Shown piece after piece: positions 16,592 through 27,401 of a stretch of 64,000 nt of DNA. How positions within the stretch are numbered: the first letter of the stretch is position 1; the number at the start of each line of letters is the position of its first letter. The notes beneath the pieces are model-generated. The model was not told where the DNA came from. It saw nothing but the letters and a program-made list of their open reading frames with translations, and ran no database searches. Source of the stretch: Paraburkholderia phenoliruptrix (GTDB lineage Bacteria > Pseudomonadota > Gammaproteobacteria > Burkholderiales > Burkholderiaceae); assembly GCF_019511605.1 (NCBI RefSeq), contig NZ_JAEUAV010000017.1, positions 78,089 through 142,088 on the forward strand, given 5' to 3'. A program made the position numbers and the translations under genes.

Positions 16592-17998
16592 ATGTCGAAC
16601 CCGCCGCACGAGGCGCCCGCACCCGCACCCGCAGTTACCGCTCACGAGGAACACCCCGGTTGGCGCGCCTTTTTCAATACGCGCATGCTGATCTGCGTCT
16701 TTCTCGGCTTCACGTCGGGCTTGCCGCTGTTTACGCTCGTTTATCTGGTGCAAGCGTGGTTGCGCTCCGAAGGCGTCAATTTGAAGGAGATCGGTCTCTT
16801 TGCGCTGATCCAGTTTCCGTATACCTGGAAATTCATCTGGGCGCCGCTCATGGACCGCTACGTGCCGCGCCTGCCAGGCTGGCGTCCGGGCAGGCGGCGC
16901 GGCTGGATGCTGGTCACGCAGATCCTGGTCGCTGGCGCAATCGGCGCGCTCGGGTTCGTGTCGCCGCGCGATTCGATCTGGACAGTGGCGGCTTTGACCG
17001 CGCTCGTCGCGTTTTTCGGCGCAAGCCAGGATATTTCGATCGACGCCTACCGGCGCGAACTGCTGAGCGACACCGAACAGGGCCTCGGCAACGCAGTGCA
17101 TGTCAACGCCTACAAGATCGCGGCGCTGGTGCCCGGTTCGCTCGCACTTATTCTGTCAGATCATTTGCCGTGGACAACGGTTTTCATGGTGACCGGCGCC
17201 TTCATGTTGCCGGGCATTGTCATGACGCTTGTAGTACGCGAACCCGAAATACACGGCACGCCGCCCAGAAATCTGCGCGAAGCCATCGTGCAGCCGTTCC
17301 GCGAATTTCTCGAGCGCGACGGCTGGCGCGGCGCGTTGTTCGTGCTCGGCTTCATCTTTCTGTACAAGCTCGGCGACACGATGGCGACAACGCTGTCCAC
17401 GTCGTTCTTCCTCGACATCGGCTTCTCGCGCACGCAGATCGGCGTGATCGCAAAGACAACTGCGTTCGCCGCGAGTCTCGCGGGCGGCATTGTGGGCGGC
17501 GTCTGGCTGATGAAGATCGGCATTGGCCGGGGTCTGTGGATTTTCGGCGTTTTGCAGATGGTGTCGACGCTCGGCTTTGCGTGGCTCGCGCATCTCGGCC
17601 CGGCTTCGCCTGGCTTGACGGCAATTTATGACATCGCAGTGGGAATCAGCACGGGCACCACGAAGCTGCTGTCCTGGGTCGGCATCGACTGGTCGGTGCA
17701 GCTCGAGCCACGCTCGGTCGCACTTGCTCTCGTGTACGGTTTCGAGACCTTCTCCACCGGGCTGACAATGGCGGCCTTTACTGCGTACATCGCCAGCACA
17801 ACCGATCCGCGCTATACGGCCACACAGTTTGCGCTTTTCACGAGCCTCGCTTCAGTGCCCCGTACGCTAGCCTCGGCGGCAAGCGGCTATGTGGTCGCGC
17901 AAATCGGCTGGTTTGACTACTTCATTGTCTGCACTGCGCTCGCCTTACCGGGCATGCTGCTTCTATTGCGCATTGCGCCGTGGAGAGTGCGGTCGTGA
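16592..17998 (+). CDS. ampG: AmpG muropeptide permease (MFS)
   Basis: A 468-residue inner-membrane transporter with about 12-14 hydrophobic segments. The start of the first domain (LGFTSGLPLFTLVYLVQAWLR) and blocks such as PYTWKFIWAPLMDRY and GASQDISIDAYRREL are characteristic of AmpG. It imports anhydromuropeptides for cell-wall recycling and thereby affects beta-lactamase induction. It starts 14 bases after metW, so it may share that transcript. Its TGA stop overlaps the GTG start of the M48 protease. Confidence 0.92.
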   Translation: MSNPPHEAPAPAPAVTAHEEHPGWRAFFNTRMLICVFLGFTSGLPLFTLVYLVQAWLRSEGVNLKEIGLFALIQFPYTWKFIWAPLMDRYVPRLPGWRPGRRRGWMLVTQILVAGAIGALGFVSPRDSIWTVAALTALVAFFGASQDISIDAYRRELLSDTEQGLGNAVHVNAYKIAALVPGSLALILSDHLPWTTVFMVTGAFMLPGIVMTLVVREPEIHGTPPRNLREAIVQPFREFLERDGWRGALFVLGFIFLYKLGDTMATTLSTSFFLDIGFSRTQIGVIAKTTAFAASLAGGIVGGVWLMKIGIGRGLWIFGVLQMVSTLGFAWLAHLGPASPGLTAIYDIAVGISTGTTKLLSWVGIDWSVQLEPRSVALALVYGFETFSTGLTMAAFTAYIASTTDPRYTATQFALFTSLASVPRTLASAASGYVVAQIGWFDYFIVCTALALPGMLLLLRIAPWRVRS

Positions 17999-19272
17999 AA
18001 ACGTTTCTCGCAAAGCAGTCCGCATGCTGGCGTGCCCGCCGCGTCACAGGGCGCGTCGCTGGCCGCGGCGTGCTGCGCGATGCGTTTATGCTTGCCTTCG
18101 TGAGCTTCCTGAGCGCGGCTCTCCCGCTCAACGCGCATGCCGCTGCGGCCTCGCCCGTAGCCGCAAACAGCGCCGCTGCGGGTGCATCTGCGAATGCCGC
18201 CAATGCTGTAGCATGGGCGCCGCAACCCACCGCGCCGACCCCAAAGTCTGCCGCGGCTGCCGCCAACGCCGAAAGCGCGGCGGCTGCGCCACCGGCCGCG
18301 AACGGCGTCAACAACGCCGGCAGCGCGCCGGCTGCGGGCACGTCGCCGGGATCGTCGGTGCAACCGTCCGCGAGCGGGAAAGCGACGAGTCCGGCAAGTC
18401 CATCGGTCACTGGCGGTACAAAGCCGCCAGCCACCGCGGCCGCGTCCGTGCCGTATAGCCCGAACAACCAGTTGCGCTACGGCGGCTATCTGGTGTTCCG
18501 CAACCTGATTCCATCGCCGATGCTCGAGGCCCAGGCCGCCGAAGAGTTCAGCCAGATCGTGTATGGCGCCGAACACGCGAACCGTCTTTACGACGACGCA
18601 GACGCGCACGTCACGCGCGTTCGCTCAATCGTCGACAAGATGGTGCCCTACTCGCTCAAATGGAACGAACGCGCGAAGGGCTGGAAGTGGGACGTCGCCG
18701 TGGTGCGCTCGCCCGACATTCGCATGTACTGTCTGCCGGGCGGCAAGATAGTCGTGTATGGCGGTCTGCTTGACCGCGCGCGCCTGAACGACAACGAACT
18801 GGGTATGCTGATCGGCCACGAGATCGCCCATGCGTTGCGCGAACATGCGCGCGAGCGGCTCGGCCAGTTGCAGGGCAGCCAGCTCGCTTCGTCCGGCACC
18901 ATCTCGCAACTGTTCGGCCTCGCGGATCTCGGCGCGGCGCCGCTCGGCATCGGTTCACGGCTGCTCGAAATGAAGTACGAAAACACCGACGAAACCGAAG
19001 CCGACGTGATAGGCAGCGACATTGCCTCTCGCGCCGGATTCGATCCGCGCGCGGCGGTCACGCTGTGGGACAAGCTCGCGCAGGCCACGCGCAGCAGCCG
19101 CGAGCAGGGTTTCATCTACGTTCACCCGTACTCGCAGTCGCGCCGCCAGGACATCATCAAGCGCCTGCCGGATATGCTGCCGCTCTATGCGAAGGCCATC
19201 GGCAAAACGGTCGATGCGCTGCCGGACTACGCGGGCATGGGTCGCCCACGCCGCAAGCTCGCGCGCGATTAA
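17995..19272 (+). CDS. Periplasmic M48 family metallopeptidase
   Basis: A 425-residue protein when started at the GTG at 17995, which overlaps the ampG stop (GTGA); an in-frame GTG at 17980 would add five residues. A signal-like hydrophobic segment (DAFMLAFVSFLSAALPLNAHA) precedes about 100 residues of Ala/Pro/Ser-rich linker. The catalytic HExxH is H275-E276-x2-H279 in IGHEIAHALREHA, and the third ligand is in ENTDETEADVIG. It resembles the BepA/LoiP group of outer-membrane quality-control proteases. The long low-complexity linker is unusual for the family. Confidence 0.85.
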   Translation: MKTFLAKQSACWRARRVTGRVAGRGVLRDAFMLAFVSFLSAALPLNAHAAAASPVAANSAAAGASANAANAVAWAPQPTAPTPKSAAAAANAESAAAAPPAANGVNNAGSAPAAGTSPGSSVQPSASGKATSPASPSVTGGTKPPATAAASVPYSPNNQLRYGGYLVFRNLIPSPMLEAQAAEEFSQIVYGAEHANRLYDDADAHVTRVRSIVDKMVPYSLKWNERAKGWKWDVAVVRSPDIRMYCLPGGKIVVYGGLLDRARLNDNELGMLIGHEIAHALREHARERLGQLQGSQLASSGTISQLFGLADLGAAPLGIGSRLLEMKYENTDETEADVIGSDIASRAGFDPRAAVTLWDKLAQATRSSREQGFIYVHPYSQSRRQDIIKRLPDMLPLYAKAIGKTVDALPDYAGMGRPRRKLARD

Positions 19273-19389
19273 CGCGCGCTAAGCCGCTCGAATGAGTGCG
19301 CGCGCTGCCGAACGCCCACGTTCCTAACCCACGCTATCGCGCTCACTCTGCGTCACGCGAGTTTCACGCGACGGTGCCAAACATAGAAC

Positions 19390-20169
19390 TCACTTCTTCA
19401 CGTCGTGGTCGTAGTCGACGGTGAGCGGCGCGTGGTCGCTGAACTTGATGTCGCGAAATACCTCGGTGCGCTTGGCCTTGCCGGCGATGCCAGGCGTTGC
19501 AATCTGATAATCGATACGCCACCCTACGTTCTTCGCGTACGCCTGGCCGCGATTGCTCCACCACGTGTATTGCTCCGGCCGCTGATCCAGCGTGCGGAAT
19601 ACGTCGACGTAACCCACTTCATCGAAAAGTTTAGTGAGCCACGCGCGCTCTTCAGGCAGACAGCCTGAGTTCTTCTGGTTGCTCTTCCAGTTCTTGATGT
19701 CGATTTCCTTGTGGACGATATTGACGTCGCCGCACACGATCACCTCCCGTTCGCGCGCGAGTCCCGCGAGATGCGGCATGAACTCGTCCATGAAACGATA
19801 TTTGGCCTGCTGACGTTCCTCGCCGCTCGACCCCGACGGCACGTAGACAGACACAATCGACAGCTTGCCAAAGCGCAGTTCGACATAGCGCCCTTCGGGG
19901 TCGAACTCCTCGCTGCCGAAGCCGATCACCACCTCGTCCGGCTCGTGCCGCGTATAGACACCGGCGCCGCTATAGCCCTTCTTCACCGCGTGCTGGAAAT
20001 AGCCGGTGAAGTCGTGCGGCGCCATGAATTCCGGCGTCATGTCGTCTTGCGAACATTTGATTTCCTGCACGCACAGGACGTCGGCGTTCTGCTCGCCGAA
20101 CCAGTCGAAAAAACCTTTCTTTGCCGCTGAGCGGATGCCGTTCAGGTTAGCGGTAATCACACGCAACAT
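19390..20169 (-). CDS. xth: Exodeoxyribonuclease III
   Basis: A 259-residue Mg-dependent AP endonuclease / 3'-5' exonuclease of base-excision repair. Visible motifs are ITANLNGIRSAAKKGFFDW, the metal-ligand Glu in CVQEIK, YSGAGVYTR, GDVNIVHKEIDIKN, GWRIDYQIATPG and the catalytic FSDHAPL. The ATG at 20169 gives the standard N-terminus MLRVITANLNGIR. It lies 83 bases downstream of the polyphosphate kinase gene on the same strand. Confidence 0.93.
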   Translation of the reverse strand: MLRVITANLNGIRSAAKKGFFDWFGEQNADVLCVQEIKCSQDDMTPEFMAPHDFTGYFQHAVKKGYSGAGVYTRHEPDEVVIGFGSEEFDPEGRYVELRFGKLSIVSVYVPSGSSGEERQQAKYRFMDEFMPHLAGLAREREVIVCGDVNIVHKEIDIKNWKSNQKNSGCLPEERAWLTKLFDEVGYVDVFRTLDQRPEQYTWWSNRGQAYAKNVGWRIDYQIATPGIAGKAKRTEVFRDIKFSDHAPLTVDYDHDVKK

Positions 20170-20252
20170 GTCGTTCCTTTGTGTCTTCGTTCGATTCGTT
20201 TCTGATTCGTGTTCGGGCGCGGCCTCGGGAGCGCGACCTCGCGAGCTGCACG

Positions 20253-21086
20253 TCACTCGACCTTGACGCCTTTCAACGATTCTTTGGCTGGCGGAAATTC
20301 GAGCTTCAGTTCCCGGAAAGTGCGCAGCAGCAACTCGGCAACCATCAGGTTGCGGTGCGTTTTGGAGTCGGCGGGAATCACGTACCACGGCGCGTATTCC
20401 GTTGAAGTCGCGGCAAGCGCGTCGCCATACACGGACAGATATTTGTCCCACTGCTTGCGCGCGTCGAGATCCGACACGTCGAATTTCCAGTGCTTGGTCT
20501 GGTCGTCGATGCGCGCCTGCAACCGCTCGCGCTGCTCTTCTTTCGAGATGTGCAGCATGCACTTGATGATCGCCGTCTCGCTGTCGGAAAGCAGTTCCTC
20601 GAACTGGCGAATGTGGCGGCATCGCACGTCGAATGCACGGGCGTCGATGCTGCCCAGCACCGTCGGCACGAGCAGGTCTTCGTAGTGGCTGCGGTTGAAG
20701 ATGGTCAGTTCGCCAGCCGCGGGCGCCTGCGCATGCACGCGCCACAGGAAGTCGTGCGCGAGTTCGTCGGGTGTGGGTGCCTTGAACGGCGCGATACGCA
20801 GACCGAGCGGATCGACTTCGTGAAACACGGCGCGAATCGTGCCGTCTTTGCCGCTCGTGTCCATGCCTTGCAGCACCAGCAGCACGCGGCGCTTTCGTTG
20901 CGCATGCAAACATTCCTGAAAGACGTCGAGTTCCGCGCCAATTTCGGAGAGCCGCTCACGGTCTGAATCTTTCGATCCGGTGGAAAAAGGCTTCGCCGCG
21001 GGGTCGAAGTCGTCGAGCGAGAACTTGCTCTTCTTGCCGTCGAAGTAAGGCACGCGGAAATCGTCGAGTTCGGGTCGCTTCGCCAT
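20253..21086 (-). CDS. ppk2: Polyphosphate kinase 2 family protein
   Basis: A 277-residue PPK2-fold kinase. Walker A is LQGMDTSGKDG, followed by a typical block APFKAPTPDELAHDFLWR and the lid/Walker B region FNRSHYEDLLVP. These enzymes transfer phosphate from polyphosphate to nucleotides. The motif variants resemble class III PPK2, which can act on both AMP and ADP, but the class is inferred. The ATG at 21086 (MAKRPELDD) has a GGAG eight bases upstream; an upstream ATG at 21092 is too close to that ribosome-binding site. Confidence 0.88.
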   Translation of the reverse strand: MAKRPELDDFRVPYFDGKKSKFSLDDFDPAAKPFSTGSKDSDRERLSEIGAELDVFQECLHAQRKRRVLLVLQGMDTSGKDGTIRAVFHEVDPLGLRIAPFKAPTPDELAHDFLWRVHAQAPAAGELTIFNRSHYEDLLVPTVLGSIDARAFDVRCRHIRQFEELLSDSETAIIKCMLHISKEEQRERLQARIDDQTKHWKFDVSDLDARKQWDKYLSVYGDALAATSTEYAPWYVIPADSKTHRNLMVAELLLRTFRELKLEFPPAKESLKGVKVE

Positions 21087-21123
21087 CCACATGCTCCGTA
21101 TGTCTGCGTTCGGGTTCGCCAAA

Positions 21124-21148
21124 GCGGCCCGCAAATGAAACGGGCCGT
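21124..21148 (-). terminator. Possible terminator of the gatCAB operon
   Basis: Seven-bp stem CGGCCCG / CGGGCCG (21125-21131 and 21141-21147) with a 9-base loop, followed on the minus strand by only three T. It lies between gatB and ppk2. The weak T run makes it a moderate call. Confidence 0.45.
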
Positions 21149-21281
21149 TGCCTGCAACTTTCGTTTCCGGCAACAGCCCGCGGTCACCAAAGCGTGAGTG
21201 CTTCGGCTGTGTCCGATCAACCGCACTTCGTCCGGCTTCAGGCGGGCTTCAGTGAGGCTTCCGTCTGACGCCAGGCCAGTT

Positions 21282-22757
21282 TCAGCTCAGCTTCTTCTTC
21301 AGCAGTTCGTTCACCTGCGCCGGATTTGCCTTGCCCTTGGTCGCCTTCATCGCCTGGCCGATGAGCGCGTTGAACGCCTTTTCCTTGCCGGCGCGGAATT
21401 CCTCGACCGACTTCTGGTTCGCAGCGAGCACCTCGTCGATGATCGCCTCCAGCGCGCCCGTGTCCGAAATCTGCTTCAAGCCCTTTGCTTCGATAATGCG
21501 GTCGGCTGCGGCCTCGTCGTTCGCTTTCTCTTCCCAGATCGTCAGGAAAATTTCCTTGGCGATCTTGTTGGAGATCGTGCCGTCGGCAATGCGTTGCAAC
21601 AGCAGTGCCAACTGCGCGGACGACACCGGACACTCAGCAATTTCGAGGCCTTCGCGATTCAGTTGCGACGACACCTCACCCATCACCCAGTTGGCCGCGA
21701 CCTTGGCGTTGGCCGCGCCGAGCTTGCCGACCACCGCTTCGAAATACGCGGCCGTCGCCTTGCTCGAGGTGAGCACGTTCGCGTCGTACGGCGTCAAACC
21801 GTATTGCGACACAAAACGCTGCTGGATCGCTTCCGGCAGTTCCGGCATCTCGCGCTTCACGCGCTCGACCCACGCCGCGTCGATGACGAGCGGCATCAGG
21901 TCGGGATCGGGGAAATAGCGGTAGTCGTGCGCGTCTTCCTTGCTGCGCATGGAGCGCGTCTCACGCCGGTCCGGGTCGTACAGACGCGTTTCCTGGACGA
22001 CCGTGCCACCGTCTTCGATCAGTTCGATCTGACGGCGCACCTCGTACTGGATCGCTTCTTCAAGGAAGCGGAACGAGTTCAGGTTCTTGATTTCCGCGCG
22101 CGTGCCGAACTCGGCCTGGCCGACTGGCCGCACCGACACGTTGGCGTCGCAGCGGAATGAACCTTCCTGCATGTTGCCGTCGCAAATACCGAGCCACGTG
22201 ACGAGCGTGTGCAGCGTCTTGGCGTAAGCCACCGCTTCAGCCGCGCTGCGCATTTCCGGCTCGGTGACGATTTCGAGCAGCGGCGTGCCCGCGCGGTTCA
22301 GGTCGATGCCGGTCATGCCCGCGAAGTCTTCATGCAGCGACTTGCCCGCATCTTCCTCGAGGTGAGCGCGCGTCAGATTGACGACCTTCGAGTACGCCTG
22401 GGTGCCGGCTTTTTCGTTGCCTGGCACCTGAATCGTCACCTGCCCGCCTTGCACGACGGGTATCTCGTACTGGCTGATCTGATAGCCCTTCGGCAGGTCG
22501 GGGTAGAAGTAGTTCTTGCGCGCGAAAATGCTGCGCGGCGCGACCGTTGCGCCAATGGCGAGCCCGAACTGGATCGCGCGCTCCACTGCGCCACGGTTCA
22601 TGACCGGCAACGTGCCGGGCAAGGCCAGATCGACTGGGCACGCCTGCGTGTTGGGTGCGGCGCCGAACTGCGTGGGCGCGCCCGAGAAAATCTTGGATTG
22701 CGTGGACAGTTGCGCGTGGGTCTCCAGACCGATCACGACTTCCCATTGCTTGGTCAT
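21282..22757 (-). CDS. gatB: Aspartyl/glutamyl-tRNA amidotransferase subunit B
   Basis: A 491-residue kinase-like subunit of GatCAB, which converts mis-acylated Glu-tRNA(Gln) and Asp-tRNA(Asn) to the amidated forms. The N-terminal block WEVVIGLETHAQLST, the metal-site region NTQACPVDLALPGTLP, FYPDLPKGYQISQYE, SFRCDANVSVR and a C-terminal YqeY-like domain are present. A GTG at 22766 overlapping the gatA stop is also possible, but the ATG at 22757 has a better-spaced GGAG (10 bases) and the usual N-terminus. It is the last gene of the gatC-gatA-gatB operon. Confidence 0.96.
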   Translation of the reverse strand: MTKQWEVVIGLETHAQLSTQSKIFSGAPTQFGAAPNTQACPVDLALPGTLPVMNRGAVERAIQFGLAIGATVAPRSIFARKNYFYPDLPKGYQISQYEIPVVQGGQVTIQVPGNEKAGTQAYSKVVNLTRAHLEEDAGKSLHEDFAGMTGIDLNRAGTPLLEIVTEPEMRSAAEAVAYAKTLHTLVTWLGICDGNMQEGSFRCDANVSVRPVGQAEFGTRAEIKNLNSFRFLEEAIQYEVRRQIELIEDGGTVVQETRLYDPDRRETRSMRSKEDAHDYRYFPDPDLMPLVIDAAWVERVKREMPELPEAIQQRFVSQYGLTPYDANVLTSSKATAAYFEAVVGKLGAANAKVAANWVMGEVSSQLNREGLEIAECPVSSAQLALLLQRIADGTISNKIAKEIFLTIWEEKANDEAAADRIIEAKGLKQISDTGALEAIIDEVLAANQKSVEEFRAGKEKAFNALIGQAMKATKGKANPAQVNELLKKKLS

Positions 22758-22762
22758 GGTGC

Positions 22763-24250
<1,488 letters not shown>

Positions 24251-24428
24251 TGCGTGTTGTCCTGGAAAGCGCGGCAGCGCATGGGCGCTGCCGTGGAGGC
24301 GTTCGATTGCCCGCCGGCGAACCGGGCCGAAGTCGCGGCGAGAAAACCTGCCGGAGCCGGCTGCGGGGCGGCGCGCCGATCACGCAGCTCGCGGCTTGCA
24401 GGCTGCGCGCGACCCGCCGTTGCGCGTG

Positions 24429-24728
24429 CTACTCGATCACCTTCGGCACGAGATACAAGCCGTCCTGCACGGCCGGCGCGGGACGCTGGAAAGCTTCACG
24501 TTCGATGGTTTCGGTCACCGCGTCGTCGCGCAGGCGCAGCGCGACGTCTTCGATCTGCTCGATCGGATGGGCAAGCGGCGCAATGCCCGTGGTGTCGACC
24601 GCCTGCATCTGCTCGACGAGGCCGAAAAACTCGTTGAGCTGGACAAGCGTGTGTTCGGCGTCGGCGTCGGCCAGTTCGAGCCGCGCGAGATGCGCGATGC
24701 GCTTAACATCGGTCAGGGTCAAAGCCAT
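24429..24728 (-). CDS. gatC: Aspartyl/glutamyl-tRNA amidotransferase subunit C
   Basis: A 99-residue subunit that wraps around GatA and GatB and stabilises the complex. The start MALTLTDVKRIAHLARLEL and the ending QDGLYLVPKVIE are diagnostic. It is the first gene of the leftward operon; a TATAAT box lies about 140 bases upstream at 24867-24872. It is divergent from mreB. Confidence 0.93.
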   Translation of the reverse strand: MALTLTDVKRIAHLARLELADADAEHTLVQLNEFFGLVEQMQAVDTTGIAPLAHPIEQIEDVALRLRDDAVTETIEREAFQRPAPAVQDGLYLVPKVIE

Positions 24729-25102
24729 GCAGTCACCGGAAAAAGTGGCGGGCTGCCGCAGCAGGAAAAGAGCGCTGCGACAGCGAGTTACGACGCTGGA
24801 GGAAGACCTCGAAAAAGGGGCCAGCGGCGGCAAAAAGTGCCGTCCGTTTCCTTCAAAACATCCAAAATTATAAGGTATCATTACGCGTTCGACCCAAACC
24901 CGGACCGACTTACCAAGGCCTTTCTGGACATTTCGTGAAGATGGTTCGGATTTTTCTGGCCTGGCTTTGCACCGGCCTCCGGTAGACTCCCTCGCAGCTT
25001 CAGTTCCTGTGGCGCCGCTTCGCCCGGCTGAAGCTGTTATTTTTTCCGCTGCCGCCCTGCGCAAGATTGCGCGGCCCGGCCCCAAGCGAGACAGGATTTT
25101 GA
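24729..25102. other. Divergent gatC / mreB intergenic region
   Basis: A 374-base stretch without a credible gene. It holds the leftward gatCAB promoter candidate near 24867 and presumably the mreB promoter, for which I could not assign convincing boxes. The part between about 24850 and 24960 is noticeably AT-richer than its surroundings, as expected for a promoter region. Confidence 0.5.
24867..24897 (-). promoter_or_regulatory. Candidate gatCAB promoter
   Basis: On the minus strand a perfect TATAAT (plus positions 24867-24872) is preceded by TTGGGT (24892-24897) at a 19-base spacing. The -10 is excellent and the -35 weak. The leader to gatC would be about 130 bases. Confidence 0.45.
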
Positions 25103-26146
25103 ATGTTCGGTTTTTTGCGCAGCTACTTCTCCAACGACCTGGCGATTGACCTCGGCACCGCCAACACGCTCATCTACATGCGTGGCAAGGGCATCGTTCT
25201 CGACGAACCGTCGGTCGTGTCCATCCGCCAGGAAGGCGGACCCAACGGCAAGAAAACCATTCAGGCAGTCGGCAAGGAAGCCAAGCAGATGCTCGGCAAG
25301 GTGCCGGGCAATATTGAAGCAATCCGCCCCATGAAAGACGGCGTGATCGCCGACTTCACGGTTACGGAACAGATGATCAAGCAGTTCATCAAAACTGCTC
25401 ACGAATCGCGCATGTTCTCGCCGTCGCCGCGCATCATCATTTGCGTGCCGTGCGGCTCGACGCAGGTGGAGCGCCGCGCTATCAAGGAAGCCGCGCACGG
25501 CGCGGGCGCCTCGCAGGTGTATCTCATCGAAGAACCCATGGCCGCCGCAATCGGCGCCGGCCTGCCGGTATCGGAAGCCACCGGTTCGATGGTCGTGGAC
25601 ATCGGCGGCGGCACGACCGAAGTCGGCGTGATCTCGCTCGGCGGCATCGTCTATAAGGGTTCGGTGCGCGTGGGCGGCGACAAGTTCGACGAAGCCATCG
25701 TCAACTATATCCGCCGCAACTACGGCATGCTGATCGGCGAGCAAACAGCTGAAGCCATCAAGAAGGAAATCGGCTCCGCCTTCCCGGGTTCCGAGGTCAA
25801 GGAAATGGAAGTGAAGGGCCGCAATCTGTCGGAAGGCATTCCGCGCAGCTTCACCATCTCCAGCAACGAAATTCTCGAAGCGCTCACCGACCCGCTGAAC
25901 CAGATCGTCTCTTCGGTGAAGATCGCGCTCGAGCAAACGCCGCCGGAACTGGGTGCGGACATCGCCGAACGCGGCATGATGCTCACCGGCGGCGGCGCAT
26001 TGCTGCGCGATCTGGACCGCCTGCTCGCCGAGGAAACCGGTCTGCCGGTGCTCGTCGCGGAAGACCCGCTCACGTGCGTCGTGCGCGGCTCGGGCATGGC
26101 GCTCGAGCGCATGGACAAGCTCGGCAGCATCTTCTCGTACGAGTAA
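25103..26146 (+). CDS. mreB: Rod shape-determining protein MreB
   Basis: A 347-residue bacterial actin. Phosphate-1 is AIDLGTANTLIYM, the second phosphate loop is MVVDIGGGTTEVGVISL, and the adenosine motif is MLTGGGALLRDLDRLL. The N-terminal MFGFLRSYFSNDL supplies the amphipathic membrane-binding segment. MreB filaments organise the elongasome together with MreC, MreD, PBP2 and RodA, all encoded downstream on the same strand. Confidence 0.98.
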   Translation: MFGFLRSYFSNDLAIDLGTANTLIYMRGKGIVLDEPSVVSIRQEGGPNGKKTIQAVGKEAKQMLGKVPGNIEAIRPMKDGVIADFTVTEQMIKQFIKTAHESRMFSPSPRIIICVPCGSTQVERRAIKEAAHGAGASQVYLIEEPMAAAIGAGLPVSEATGSMVVDIGGGTTEVGVISLGGIVYKGSVRVGGDKFDEAIVNYIRRNYGMLIGEQTAEAIKKEIGSAFPGSEVKEMEVKGRNLSEGIPRSFTISSNEILEALTDPLNQIVSSVKIALEQTPPELGADIAERGMMLTGGGALLRDLDRLLAEETGLPVLVAEDPLTCVVRGSGMALERMDKLGSIFSYE

Positions 26147-26178
26147 GCGAGCAAGTTCGATGTCAGTAGCGCGGATCT

Positions 26179-26208
26179 GGCAAACGGCCCCCTGCGGGCC
26201 GGTTTGCC
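26179..26208 (+). terminator. Hairpin between mreB and mreC
   Basis: An inverted repeat GGCAAAC-GGCCC / GGGCC-(G)-GTTTGCC (26179-26190 and 26196-26208) with a 5-base loop. There is no T run, so it may be an mRNA-stability or partial-attenuation hairpin that keeps mreB expressed above mreC rather than a true terminator. Confidence 0.4.
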
Positions 26209-26297
26209 ATTGGCTCGGCCGCCCGGCGTCCGTGCGCTGAGCCGCGTTTTCAGCGCGCCGCCGCCTCACCCAACCGCTTACGCCCCCGGCGCCGACC

Positions 26298-27401
26298 ATG
26301 GAATACAGTCCGCCGCCCCTTTTCAAGCAAGGCCCTTCCGCACTCGCGCGGCTCGTGTTTTTCGTCGTGCTGGCGCTTGCCCTGCTGATCTCCGACGCCC
26401 GCTTCAGAACGCTCGAAATCGTTCGCGGCGTGCTCGGCGCGGGTCTTTATCCGTTGCAGCGCGCCGCGCTGGTGCCGCGCGACGTCTTCATGGGCGCCGC
26501 CGACCTGGCTGTGACGAGCGCCACGCTGCGCAGCGACAACGAGAAGCTGCGCACCCGGAACCTCCAACTGTCGCAGCAGGCGAATACCGCCGCCGAACTC
26601 TCCGCGGAAAACGCCCACTTGCGCGCATTGCTGCAACTGTCGCAGCGTGCGACCACGCAATCGCTGCCCGCGGAAATCCAGTACGACACGCGCGATCCGT
26701 TCACGCAGAAGGTGGTGATCAACCGCGGCGCGCAGCAAGGCATCCAGAACGGCTCGCCGGTAGTCAACGAAGACGGCGTGATCGGCCAGGTGACCCGCGT
26801 GTTCCCGCTGCAAGCCGAAGTCACGCTGCTGACCGACAAGGACCAGGCCGTGCCTGTGCAGATCGTGCGCACGGGTCTTCGCAGCGTCATTTACGGGACG
26901 CCGAAAGGCGACACGCTCGACCTGCGCTTCGTGCCGATCAGCGCCGACGTGCAAACGGGCGACGAACTCGTCACGAGCGGGCTCGACGGCGTCTATCCGC
27001 CGGGCTTGCCGGTCGCCAAGGTGGTACGGGTCGACAAGCAGGCCGACACCGCGTTTGCGCGCGTGATCTGCCTGCCGATTGCGCCCGTGCGCGGTGCGCG
27101 TCAACTGCTGGTACTGCATTACGTGAACGATTTGCCGCCGCGCCCGGTCGAGGAGCCGGAAACGCCCACGAAAGACGGCAAGGCCAAGAAGGGCGCCAAG
27201 TCGGCCGACAGCAAGGCCGCTGCGGACAAATCCGCGAAACCGTCCGAGAAGTCCGCGAGCAATGCAGCAGGCCAGGCCGCCCAGGCGGCATCGGCCGGCA
27301 AGCCTGCGGCCACCGAGCAGAAATCCGCATCCGCAGCAGCGAAGAAACCCGCCGCTCCTGAAAAGGCCAAGCCGCAGACCGCGCCGGGGGCCAAGCCATG
27401 A
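26298..27401 (+). CDS. mreC: Rod shape-determining protein MreC
   Basis: A 367-residue bitopic inner-membrane protein. One transmembrane helix (LARLVFFVVLALALLISDA) is followed by a coiled coil (about 75-120, NEKLRTRNLQLSQQANTAAEL) and the periplasmic beta-barrel core (DTRDPFTQKVVINRGAQQGI, VGQV-type loops). Residues from about 280 form an Ala/Lys/Pro-rich tail not needed for the fold, a frequent feature in Burkholderia. MreC bridges MreB and PBP2 in the elongasome. Its stop overlaps the mreD start by four bases. Confidence 0.95.
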   Translation: MEYSPPPLFKQGPSALARLVFFVVLALALLISDARFRTLEIVRGVLGAGLYPLQRAALVPRDVFMGAADLAVTSATLRSDNEKLRTRNLQLSQQANTAAELSAENAHLRALLQLSQRATTQSLPAEIQYDTRDPFTQKVVINRGAQQGIQNGSPVVNEDGVIGQVTRVFPLQAEVTLLTDKDQAVPVQIVRTGLRSVIYGTPKGDTLDLRFVPISADVQTGDELVTSGLDGVYPPGLPVAKVVRVDKQADTAFARVICLPIAPVRGARQLLVLHYVNDLPPRPVEEPETPTKDGKAKKGAKSADSKAAADKSAKPSEKSASNAAGQAAQAASAGKPAATEQKSASAAAKKPAAPEKAKPQTAPGAKP

